Shown: positions 49,401-56,999 of the stretch, piece after piece
How positions within the stretch are numbered: the first letter of the stretch is position 1
Layout: each line of letters opens with the position of its first letter
Source: Hofstenia miamia
Taxonomy: Eukaryota; Xenacoelomorpha; Acoela
DNA: 64,000 nucleotides
Assembly (NCBI GenBank): GCA_004352715.1
Contig: SCFE01000043.1
Span: 1,616,184-1,680,183, forward strand
Direction of reading: 5' to 3'
Made by a program: the position numbers and the translations under genes
Notes under the pieces: model-generated
Told to the model about the DNA's origin: nothing
The model's database searches: none
What the model saw: only the letters and a program-made list of their open reading frames with translations

Positions 49401-52400
49401 AACAAATTTTAAGCAGTACCAAATTAAAACGACTGAAGCTTATTAATATGTGGGTATTTGTCATTCAAGGAAGGGTTAGACACCTCTTCAAATTTCCAAG
49501 AAAAGTTAGGAGAGAATTAAAAATTTATAACTTTAGTTTCAAGTGCGAGAATTTGTTACACAACCAATGAATTTTTTTGGTTATCGCAGATAACTCCAAA
49601 CTGCTCCATGCCTTCAAACTTTTGTAAAGAACTTATTGTAAGTGTATTCTGATGCAGCACAACAACGATTAGGAAATTGTTTCTTCCCAGGTTTTGTTAT
49701 ACAAGAGACAGAAAAAATTAAGAAAAATAAACTGGAAAAATTCAACATATTGAGCGTAATTTAATGTTGAATAGTTTTTAATAAGCGCATTTTTGTTTTG
49801 CTTTAAATATAACAATCAACCTCTTTATTTTTTGTCATGCGTTTGAAGCACTATGTCCGGTATTAGTTGTCGTTGAGTTTCATTTGCAGTATATGAAATT
49901 GCACCTTCCTGCTGCTTCCCAGTCTGTTCAACACGTTGTAGTTCACATGAATCTATTGATAAATACTTACGTTTGAAATCGCGAGAAGTAAAAAGTGTGA
50001 AAAAGTAGAAATTAGGGCTTTGTGCAGGTACGGGCTTACCCGCAAGTATTGTACTTATTCGGTTTTAAAAGAACGCTTTTGCTGTTAATTAATTATTGGG
50101 GTTACTTCTTCAATTACGGGGTAATTAAATAAATTTCCCACTCCTATCGATGATACCACTGCATTCCAGTTACTCAATATAAGTCTGAAAGAGCAGAAAG
50201 TAGCGCAAGTAACACAATTACTAGCTAGCACGCTAATTTGTTACTTTCTCATGTTAATTAACTTTAGATAATTTGTGGAAATTTACATTAGATTCAATAT
50301 ATTACTGTTATATATTTTGTTCTGGAATACATCTTACATGTTTTCATCATCATTTAGTGCTTACGTTGGAAACGAATGCAGTCTGTACTGTCCAATGGTG
50401 GAATTGGGTTAAGACTTAAGAACCCGACCCGAATCCAAAATGAAAATTTTAAGCAGATATCAACACGATTTCAACCCGAATTTCTAAATGAAAATTCATT
50501 AAATGTGTATTTAAAATTAAAGTTTTCTGTCGTTTTGGAAGTGATTATTGCGATTGTAACTTTCTTCAAGACGTTGATGTGGCTTTACAGTAAACGATGT
50601 GTCTCTTAAGTGTAAATGAAACATTTGCTTTTGCGTCATATTTACACAGAATTTTGCAAACTTTGCACACTACCATTATCCTCCGATTCCACTCTTTCTA
50701 TTATCTGTAAATTCTTGCAAAAGTGTCTCTTTAAAAACGAATTGAGATGTAAATTTTTTATTTTAGAAGATAAGTCATTCATTAAAAACTGTAATTCTTG
50801 CTGCTGGGTATCATCGTTTCCAAGGGAGAGAGATGTACTGGGAAATTGTGAAGAAGCGGAGATTCAAATGGTAATATCTCTTACACGAAAGCAATATCGG
50901 GAATGAAGAGATTTATTCACTTATCCAGCAATGACACAATTGATTTATCTGACAAAATGTACAAAGTGAAAGAACACTTTCGAATAATGCATACGTTTTT
51001 CCAACAATTTGGAACATTCCCCACAGCATTAACGCAACATTTGTAAGCAAGAAGGCCATTGGTTTTTTTCTGATTTTTTATTCAAATAATATTTTTAATG
51101 CAATAATAAGAGTCAAGCAAATTTATTGCTAAAATAAACAAACAAATACTACAAACTACTATAAATGTATATTTACAAAATTAAAAATATGCACACTTAA
51201 CATAAGAAAATAAAAAATAATCCTAAACTAATGCTCAGTAGCTCCGGCCTTTAATGGATTAAAGCTAAGAAGCCAAGAAATTACCCAAGATGAAACACCT
51301 TCACAGTTTTTCATCGGTTTAATATTTCAAAGTAAGAAACGAAATTCATTTGATGATTTGTGTAAAAATATTTCCGGAAGACCACACTGATAAATTGTTA
51401 AAAATATTCGTTCGTTGGTTACTAATGATAAAAACAAATTTTGATAGAATATTTAGGATTAAAGTGTGTGGGTGCTGTATGTCTTGACAGAATTCCGTAA
51501 TTATGCAGCATCTTCAGTTTTGTGATCAACTCATTAATTTTGTGAAAAACTTGGGGAACTTGAATTGTTGCGAAAGTATGTCTACATGTATGAAAGTTAT
51601 GTCTAATTCTCTACTTAACCAGAATATCGGAAGCCAACGTTTAGTGCAAAAGAAGATGTACCAAGACCATTGTAATGAGGGAAGCGAAAATTTTCTGCTG
51701 AGTTACTATGGGAGTTCTTGTGCCAGTAGAATAACACAAGGACTCATGCCTCCCGTTTTTTTAAACAGCCACCATACTCATGGGACTTGAACCAACTTAA
51801 TAGGTGGTTGAATAAGTTCCTCGAAAAACATAAAGTGACATCAGCTGGAGAGCGAAAGAAATTTAACTGTTGTAGAATTTTTTTAAACTTTAATAGCGAT
51901 TTTACTATTGATTAATTCTAAATTCTATAAAAGAGATGTTTAAGATTTTCATTCATTTATTGACACGTTAATATATTGCAGTTTGCTCTGCTACATACTA
52001 TAAAAGCGAACCTCTTCCAACTGCTAATTAGAAAATATTTGCGATCCACCATGTCATAGCAAAGATTAATTCGACTGTCAATTTCTCAATTGAGAGTGAT
52101 ATAGCAAGAAATTTAGATTATTCGAAATTATTTAATGAATGTTGTAAAAATAGCAAATATGTTTTAGCTTCTGAAAAAACAAGAAAGAAGCATTTGCTCT
52201 ATTCTACTACTTGACCTTTTACTTTTATATATACACACATTGCTAATACTTCAAAGTCATTTGTAAATTAAGATTAGACTAGGTGGCACAATAGAGAAAT
52301 GTATTTGCAAGCATTGGTGCAAATATGTTTAACAACAAATAAATTAGGGTCTGAAGCCCACATTATAATAACAAGGAATTCGTTATTACTGTTTTCCTAT

Positions 52401-52777
52401 TTTGTACAGGCTAAGGCCGACCCTGTAGAACGGTAGAAAGTAAGATGATTGAAATGCAATTAAGTTATAAAATAAGTAGTGAATGTTCATAGCAAATACT
52501 TACCGTCTTCACGCAGTGGACCCAATCGGATGGAACCGTCATCAAATGCACGCCAAAATCTGCGTGATGTTTGCTCTACTGCTACAGTTGTAACTTCAGT
52601 CAGTGCTTCACAATTTTTAATGGCCCACCAGCCTGAATATTCTTCTGAATCTGTTACTGATGAGTCTTCACAATTAGTCTTTTTATGTGATCTTTTCTTT
52701 TTCTTTTTAATCTTAGTAACACCTTGATTGTTTTTAAGCTTCAGTTTACCAGTACTTACGAAACTATACGCAGACAT
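36404..52777 (-). CDS. FRG1: FRG1 homologue, three coding exons
   Basis: Joining 52777-52504, 37076-36844 and 36691-36404 on the minus strand gives 795 bases, or 264 residues; human FRG1 has 258. FRG1 is a nuclear and nucleolar protein linked to pre-mRNA processing and actin bundling, with a fascin-like beta-trefoil core. Exon 1 begins MSAYSFVSTGKLKLK and has a basic nuclear-signal-like run KIKKKKKRSHKK (residues 22-33), then SGWWAIKNC, the family's signature start of the trefoil. Exon 2 carries PEEQFT and KTGYNRYIGV. Exon 3 ends YVKKFQSFQ and LLDRRSKLKADRYCKV. Donors are GTAAGT and GTATAC, and acceptors are TTAG. The frame is intact throughout. The first intron is 15,427 bp and the second 152 bp. 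Confidence 0.95.
36844..37076 (-). CDS. FRG1: FRG1 coding exon 2
   Basis: The acceptor TTTTAG ends at 37077. The split codon with exon 1 gives Gly, and the exon then reads LGPAPEEQFT, the trefoil repeat with KTGYNRYIGVEQNGSLQAIA, and GARECFEFVVE, ending DPTLE at phase 0. The donor is GTATAC (36843-36838), less canonical than the first. It covers residues 92-169. Confidence 0.93.
37600..38210 (+). pseudogene. hAT-type C-terminal dimerisation relic (KIAA1586-like)
   Basis: The plus strand, within FRG1 intron 1, shows a decayed hAT C terminus. The clearest block is SAAVESGFSQMNLICTHKRC at about 38035-38095, followed by LHKRLPFVQYSNVN. This is the dimerisation region of hAT-derived proteins related to vertebrate KIAA1586 (usual CERGFSQMN). 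Weaker upstream matches run back to about 37600. No N-terminal finger or catalytic block is left, and stops are frequent. Confidence 0.55.
39318..40008 (+). pseudogene. hAT transposase, N-terminal half (BED-like finger to first acidic block)
   Basis: The ATG at 39318 opens a basic start (KKRRAEVTRKFNPVWEEKFL). A zinc-finger-like CICSICDKK...DHFRKH follows, with C-x2-C and H-x3-H spacing, and a long frame lies at 39488-39784. Downstream VPLSADTETRR leads to AVESTDISDIAQCCIFI, which stands for the first catalytic block. Its usual D before ESTD is gone. Frameshifts lie near 39415 and 39785. The reading ends at LLDLYPLLGR, where the nested insertion begins. Confidence 0.7.
40009..40702 (+). mobile_element. 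Nested fragment of a second hAT with BED finger
   Basis: Bases GTAGAA flank this segment (40003-40008 and 40703-40708), and the host hAT frame resumes exactly across it (LLGR to TQGSDILNAV). It begins with non-coding sequence holding two GATTAATCGA motifs (40080-40125). It then encodes a different BED-finger protein, CKACGEQKQCNLKTKSNLLK with KHPKILEEH, followed in another frame by GLPVTIEEKPSYCKFLCTFQ, a typical early hAT transposase block. Only about the first 150 residues remain. Clear TIRs are not visible, so the borders are inferred. Confidence 0.65.
40703..41914 (+). pseudogene. hAT transposase, C-terminal half
   Basis: The frame resumes at TQGSDILNAVIDTCKKFNV and reaches VCTDG, the second catalytic Asp, then NGFAALL with a short deletion between. 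NCIIHQENL and the block VHYSELLYHTNVRWLSKGKI around 41030-41090 carry the third acidic residue and the RW motif of hAT transposases. The C terminus (41630-41914) has LLSMFGSTYRCEQTFSGLTF and KYRSRLMN, the dimerisation domain, in an open frame of 94 codons. The protein is of the GTF2IRD2/ZBED type. Stops and shifts lie near 40810, 41095 and 41595. Confidence 0.8.
42120..43119. other. Assembly gap, 1000 N
   Basis: A gap of exactly 1000 Ns within FRG1 intron 1, with (TA)n on both sides (42089-42119 and 43120-43137). The true length is unknown. All long open frames over it are artefacts. Confidence 0.98.
43180..44480 (+). pseudogene. P-element/THAP9-like transposase relic, copy 1
   Basis: The plus strand gives P-type transposase blocks through several frames. 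STRYLQQLLRSSSVDVGFHL lies near 43470 and IILDEIYVSISFDYKCGRIL near 43575, with the LDE..v motif of the first catalytic acidic residue. AKTVVAFMIS, MVHLFKCFRNNWLERGF (the D.xHLfK..RNNW block) near 43915 and the 3' domain EIHGRNMLFNLRHIKQNL near 44345 follow. An open frame of 123 codons is at 43821-44192. No THAP finger is visible, perhaps because it lies in the gap upstream. Terminal repeats were not found. Confidence 0.65.
44571..44608. repeat. Two tandem copies of a 19-bp unit
   Basis: CAAGCTCTACGTACGAAAC occurs at 44571-44589 and again, with one change, at 44590-44608. It lies at the seam between the P-like relic and the recombinase-like relic. Confidence 0.8.
44609..45500 (+). pseudogene. 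Tyrosine-recombinase-like domain relic
   Basis: The plus strand from about 44990 reads KRGCGVPLLFNNDVKCLM, then RGNDVIKDLTKLTNLSRPDL and FNRTGLRKYCATNAEI. Across frames it continues with LQEKEFDALANNLRHDTD, and then YELGKISKLLLSND and FTHFNDMNL. The order LRK..AT, then LxxL.HD, then a Tyr-containing segment and a C-terminal SKLL helix resembles the catalytic half of phage-integrase-like proteins found scattered in animal genomes, related to Crypton/Ngaro recombinases. Upstream sequence to 44609 is too broken to place. The exact transposon family is not resolved. Confidence 0.5.
45501..47699. other. Intronic stretch without recognised element
   Basis: This part of FRG1 intron 1 is AT-rich, with a (TA)n run at about 46387-46414 and short frames (46101-46313, 47507-47701) that show no motif. 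Confidence 0.45.
47700..49460 (+). pseudogene. P-element/THAP9-like transposase relic, copy 2
   Basis: A 181-codon frame (47720-48265) covers the N-terminal helical region. Then GKLGTPRSNEECLNVKKAVF and DKLSGTTILCHLLVDEL near 48330-48440 lead into VRYRGGHAFCFPEDAPNKVA and SFVVRLIPVFSLSSQFL, the catalytic core of P-type transposases. A further frame at 48846-49160 and the C-terminal GVYRQLSGGNYFIGVQQILS block near 49350 complete the order. The catalytic acidic motif is frameshifted. It is better preserved than copy 1, and the two are diverged relatives, not duplicates. No THAP finger or terminal repeats are seen. Confidence 0.75.
49461..52503. other. Intronic stretch without firm element
   Basis: The 5' part of FRG1 intron 1. 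Open frames at 50376-50609, 50616-50906 and 51503-51790 have no clear motif. In the last, FCDQLINFVKNLGNLN faintly recalls a segment of CACTA-type proteins. The sequence next to exon 1 has no recognisable element. Confidence 0.4.
52504..52777 (-). CDS. FRG1: FRG1 coding exon 1
   Basis: This exon holds residues 1-91 plus the first base of codon 92. The ATG is at 52777-52775, directly preceded by an in-frame TAG, so the start cannot lie further upstream in this exon. That same TAG ends a pyrimidine-rich CTGTTTAG, which could be a splice acceptor for a 5' UTR intron or a spliced leader. The donor is GTAAGT (52503-52498). Confidence 0.93.
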
Positions 52778-53013
52778 CTAAACAGAATTGATAATTACTT
52801 AATATTGGGCTGTAATTAGACAATAGAATGTACAATCTACAAGAAAACAAACACATATTGGTAGATGGAGTGAAAAAGTACTTGATAAAAAACTAGGTAG
52901 TACATTTACTATTACGAAAATTCAAACAAATTTAGAGTGCAACAATACACAGACTATCTAACATTTTTAAATAGATAAAAATAAATAAATAAATATATAT
53001 ATATATATATATA

Positions 53014-53033
53014 TACAGGGTGTCTCAAAAGTA
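53014..53033. mobile_element. Solo mariner-type terminal repeat
   Basis: TA followed by CAGGGTGTCTCAAAAGTA (53016-53033) lies right after a (TA)n run. This is close to the common mariner/irritans terminus CAGGGTGTCCCAAAAGT. I found no matching inverted copy within the next 2 kb, so only one end is supported. Confidence 0.5.
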
Positions 53034-53479
53034 TTCTTTGACATGAAATATGTTGTCTTGAAATGTACTGCATTTGGAAAACGCTCATTTTTTGTTTACT
53101 GTGGAAATACATTTAGCCATTTTAGTATTATTAAACATGTATGCCCTATGAGATACTTGGCGAGATTGTATGTAACTATTAACTATTATGTCTATAAACT
53201 TTTATTAAAGTGTATACTGCTCGCTTAAGAGTACTGATTATTTGTTCAAATTGATCTAACTTCAAGCAATTTATAAGTGCGGATGCATAAATAAAATAAC
53301 TAAAATCGAATGCATGGATCAAGTGGATACTATTCGTGAAGAGTCTTAACTCATATAAGTAATGAATGCTTATATTGACATTATCTTCTTTGTTATGAAC
53401 TCAGCAAAATTCCGATCTATTTAATTCAAACGCTATGCACTTTTTGATCAAAAAATCAAGTATTAAGTTTTTGTGTATT

Positions 53480-54250
53480 TATACATAGTTAATTTTTATT
53501 TAAATATTTTCTAAGACGTTCTATATAACTTTTACATTTTCTGCAGCTAGGTGTATCATCCGCATATTGATCAATACTGCATGCTTTTACATAATTGCTG
53601 ATGTCATTGTGAAAAGAATTGGACACACTCTGTAATTCCCTGGGTGAACCTCCTTTCTGCTGTATATTTAAATACAATTTTTAAGTCTTAATCTTTGTCT
53701 CCAATGGTCAATGTTGTCAACTGCCTTGTTGAGCTCGATTAATGCAATTATCATTATTTGTATTAGATCTAAGGTGAAACGGTTCTTGTGAAATCTATAG
53801 TGTTGGTCTAATAATATTTAGCTGATTTCAGAAAATCAACTATTTTCCAGCATACTAGTTTTTTTGGATATCTTAGCAAATGTGTTTGTAATGGTAATTA
53901 ATGTATTACCATATTCATTACATGAATCAATCAAGAGGTATTTTTCTCCTTTGCGAACTAAGATATTTTTCTTAAATGGGGCCAATGTTTCAACGCATTG
54001 ACGGAGGCTTGAAATAAAAGTCAAACATTTCATTGGGGTCGTAAGGAGTGTACAGGCATTGAAAAGAAACAGACAAAATACAAATATGTACTGAATGAGC
54101 TATTTGTGAAATTTCTAAGAACAATAAATGTGAACAGAGAGCTATCTGAATAAAATCAGGCTTTATATGTAAAAATTGAATTACAGATGCGCCAGGTATA
54201 CACAATAGTTTTAATGATCTCAGAGAATTTCTTAAGTTAATTTTCATTGG
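53480..54250 (-). pseudogene. Decayed LINE reverse transcriptase
   Basis: The minus strand reads ALIELNKAVDNIDHWRQRLR near 53740-53680, a worn motif A, followed by a PRELQSVSNSFHNDISNYVK stretch and the catalytic DQYADDTP near 53560, then a helix YIERLRKYLNKN. The open frame 53677-53489 holds the last part. Upstream sequence to 54250 has open frames but no firm blocks. The element is a LINE RT with shifts and no recognisable ends. Confidence 0.6.
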
Positions 54251-55965
54251 TGGGGTTACATTAATACATTTATGAATACGTACGAGTAGAAGAACATTTC
54301 AAAAACGGATATTTGAATCATAAGAAATTCAGCCGGAATGATTTCTTCATGAAAATTTCTAATAATTTGATTATTTCACATCCTAAGTTGACAGATGTCA
54401 GAATAGTATCTTGAAAATAAATGTATGTCTTGATAATGACAAGAAGCATTCATCTAAATTATTTTGTCTTCGTTTTACAGTGTCTGTCAATTTATTCTGC
54501 CACCTCCCAAAGATTTATAATCTGATCCAAAGCAGCATATACTCTCAATCGGGTCCACATGGAGTCAACACGCAAAAATCAAGTGATTAGAAGCCCACGG
54601 TGACATTTTGATTGTCCATAGAGCAATTCTAATTCAGTATGGTTTTCATTTCTGAGAATGGAAATTTCTATAGAAATGTGCATTCCTTCAACCTTAAAAA
54701 GCCTGACGTCCTTCTTAACAGACGAATCGTTTTTCCACAGTAAAAAGAATTTTCTGCAAGCCTAATAGCAAATTTGAAAATCTTAAGGCACAGCAAGTCT
54801 ATTTTGGAACATGCTTTAACGCAATATTGAAAATTTCTATTGAAGCGTATTGCTGTGGATGAAGTTGTTCAAAAGATTAATAATTTTTTTTTGAAAGTTT
54901 CGAATTTTTTAAGAAATTTTGAATTCTCTCCATACCTAATGTTCATGTATTTATAAGGGTTTGAGCTCATGGAAACAGCAAAGAACTTTGACTTTTTCTT
55001 GATGCATGCAAAGATATCATAGACTCATGCGCAAAGTCACCGGTCACGGACCGGGGAGCAAATTAAGAGATGGAGACAATCAGGGGCCGAAGGCAATGGG
55101 ACAAAGCCAGCTCGTAAATTAAAAGCAAAAATGAAAAAAGAGACTCTATCACGTGGTGCTTTCAGTTTAAGAATAGCTTTAAAAGGTTTTTGAGTTAAAA
55201 GCGTTTTAAAAAATTTTCAAATAATCCTCAAGCTGTTTAAGGTTAAAATACTAAAAGAAAAATATTCAGGTAGCTGTTTTAATAATGCATAATCATTTAC
55301 TATATCTCTAATATTAAGAATTCATCTGCTTATTAATGTTTTTCTACAAGGTGGGGGATGGGGTTGGGGAGGATCCAGCTAAAAAATTAAGGGGATCCCA
55401 TTTTTAAAACTGTTAAGAACCAAGGCTCTAAATGCTCCCTTTTCTCTTCTGCAAATGTTCCTGTTNNNNNNNNNNNNNNNNNNNNNGGGGATGGGGTTGG
55501 GGAGGATCCAGCTAAAAAATTAAGGGGATCCCATTTTTAAAACTGTTAAGAACCAAGGCTCTAAATGCTCCCTTTTCTCTTCTGCAAATGTTCCTGTTTG
55601 TGTTTTAATTTATTGTAAATTGAATTAAACCATTAAATAGCATAGAGGAGAATTCAAGATTTTTTATCATGCTTATCATAAAATCTGTTTGTGAATTACT
55701 TAAAACGCTGCTTTGGGATCATTTGATCATTGCAAGGAAGCAACCAGATAAAATTAGACAAATGTGTTATAAAAGATTCCAAAATATAAGCAACCGCAGA
55801 TTTTGGAGGGAAATTTGCACAACTGAACCTTACAAGAAGCTGTTCTTGAGTCAAATTTAATTTATTGAACTATGAAGTTTGTATCCAAAAGAACAAACTT
55901 CTGTATACAGAAAAGGCAGGCGACGGTGCAGAATAATGCCACGCAGAAGCACGCGGAAGAAATAA
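54251..55965. other. Non-coding stretch with a duplicated-flank gap
   Basis: No gene is recognised. It contains a 21-N gap with exact duplicate flanks (see the repeat entry). The frame at 55669-55860 has no motif. Confidence 0.45.
55354..55598. repeat. Exact 112-bp duplicate around a 21-N gap
   Basis: Bases 55354-55465 and 55487-55598 are identical, separated by 21 Ns. The pattern fits two contig ends that overlap but were not merged. It is probably an assembly artefact rather than a real repeat. Confidence 0.9.
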
Positions 55966-56106
55966 ACACCACTAGGGGGCTAAAAACAATAAGAAATCCA
56001 ATAAAATACATAAAAAGTTTAAAAAATTGTCGATATAGACCGATAGCTTAGCATAATTAACAAAATTCATAGCACGTTTTATACGTTTTTAGACCCCTAG
56101 TGGTGT
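55966..56106. mobile_element. 141-bp MITE with 22-bp terminal inverted repeats
   Basis: The left arm ACACCACTAGGGGGCTAAAA (then AC) and the right arm, in reverse complement ACACCACTAGGGGTCTAAAA (then AC), differ at one base. The centre is AT-rich and non-coding. The flanks show only A/T-rich sequence, so the target duplication and superfamily are not resolved. It lies just upstream of the PHD-type LINE. Confidence 0.75.
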
Positions 56107-56191
56107 AAATTTAAATTTCAACTCGAGTTTGATTACATGTTTTATTATACAGTTTATTAAGTTTCATATACGAAATGGGAGTGCAGAGGGG

Positions 56192-56945
56192 TAGTTGGAA
56201 GCAAAGGAGATTTGCGCCAAGTGCAAGCGAAAGTCCGGTGATGCTTGGATTCAGTGCAGTGGGTGCGACGTGTGGAACCATGCTGAATGTCTTGCAATAT
56301 CAAAGGAAGTATTCGAAGTCATAGCTAAATTCCAAAACTTGATGTGGTACTGTGATAAGTGGTTAACAGAGAAAACTCAGAAACCTTCCCAACAGGTACC
56401 TATTATTACAAGATAGCAATTCGACAACGCAATCAGCGAAGTTGTCAAAACTACATTGCAACAGGCGAACTCCAATACTCCAGAACTGAAACAGAGGTTT
56501 GGGCCACCAAAATTGAACGTTGTTGAAAAACCAATTGGATTGCGAATTAAAAACTTGACGGAGGTTGACAGTAACAAAAAGAATGAGAGAATGGTTGTCG
56601 ATAAGGACCAAGCAGTGGATGTCATCAGACATATTGACACAGAAGCTGCGCAGTTTATCACTGATGTCTACAGGGCTGGAAAGTTTAAAAAGAAGCTAAG
56701 TATCCAAGACCACGAATAGTAAAACTCTCAAAAATGCATGGCAAATTCGGAAAGTGCTGGCAAGTGTCTACAAGATGAAAACGTACAAAGTCGAAAACGT
56801 TTTTGTTTCACAAGATTTGACAGCAGAAGAACTTGATGTTGAGAAACGTACCCTGAAGAGAAGATATGAGCTGATCAACAATGATAAGGTGCCAAAGAGT
56901 CCATTAAAATTGTTTCGGGATGATCAGGAGGTTTCTCTATGACTA
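56192..56945 (+). pseudogene. LINE ORF1 with PHD finger
   Basis: The frame starts with a PHD-type zinc finger: CAKCKRKSGDAWIQCSGC, then DVWNHAECL, with C-x2-C, C-x2-C and H-x2-C spacing, ending MWYCDKW. Stops at 56414 and 56717 break the frame. Further pieces contain GLRIKNLTEVDSNKKNERMV, TEAAQFITDVYRAGKF and YKVENVFVSQDLTAEELDVE, which resembles an RRM-like or alpha-beta region of LINE ORF1 proteins. PHD fingers at the ORF1 N terminus are known for some CR1/L2 LINEs, where they may bind chromatin. That role is inference. Confidence 0.7.
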
Positions 56946-56999
56946 GACTGCTGTAAGTTTTTCATTCTGAATTCAAGGTCAATAAAGAAGCCTAATGCA

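Noticed and set aside
50376-50906. Extra exons of FRG1 in intron 1
   Set aside because: The three exons already give the whole protein at family length, and these frames are on the opposite strand.
51503-51790. A frame with a faint CACTA-transposase-like segment
   Set aside because: Only one short stretch is suggestive; no catalytic residues or neighbouring blocks could be found.
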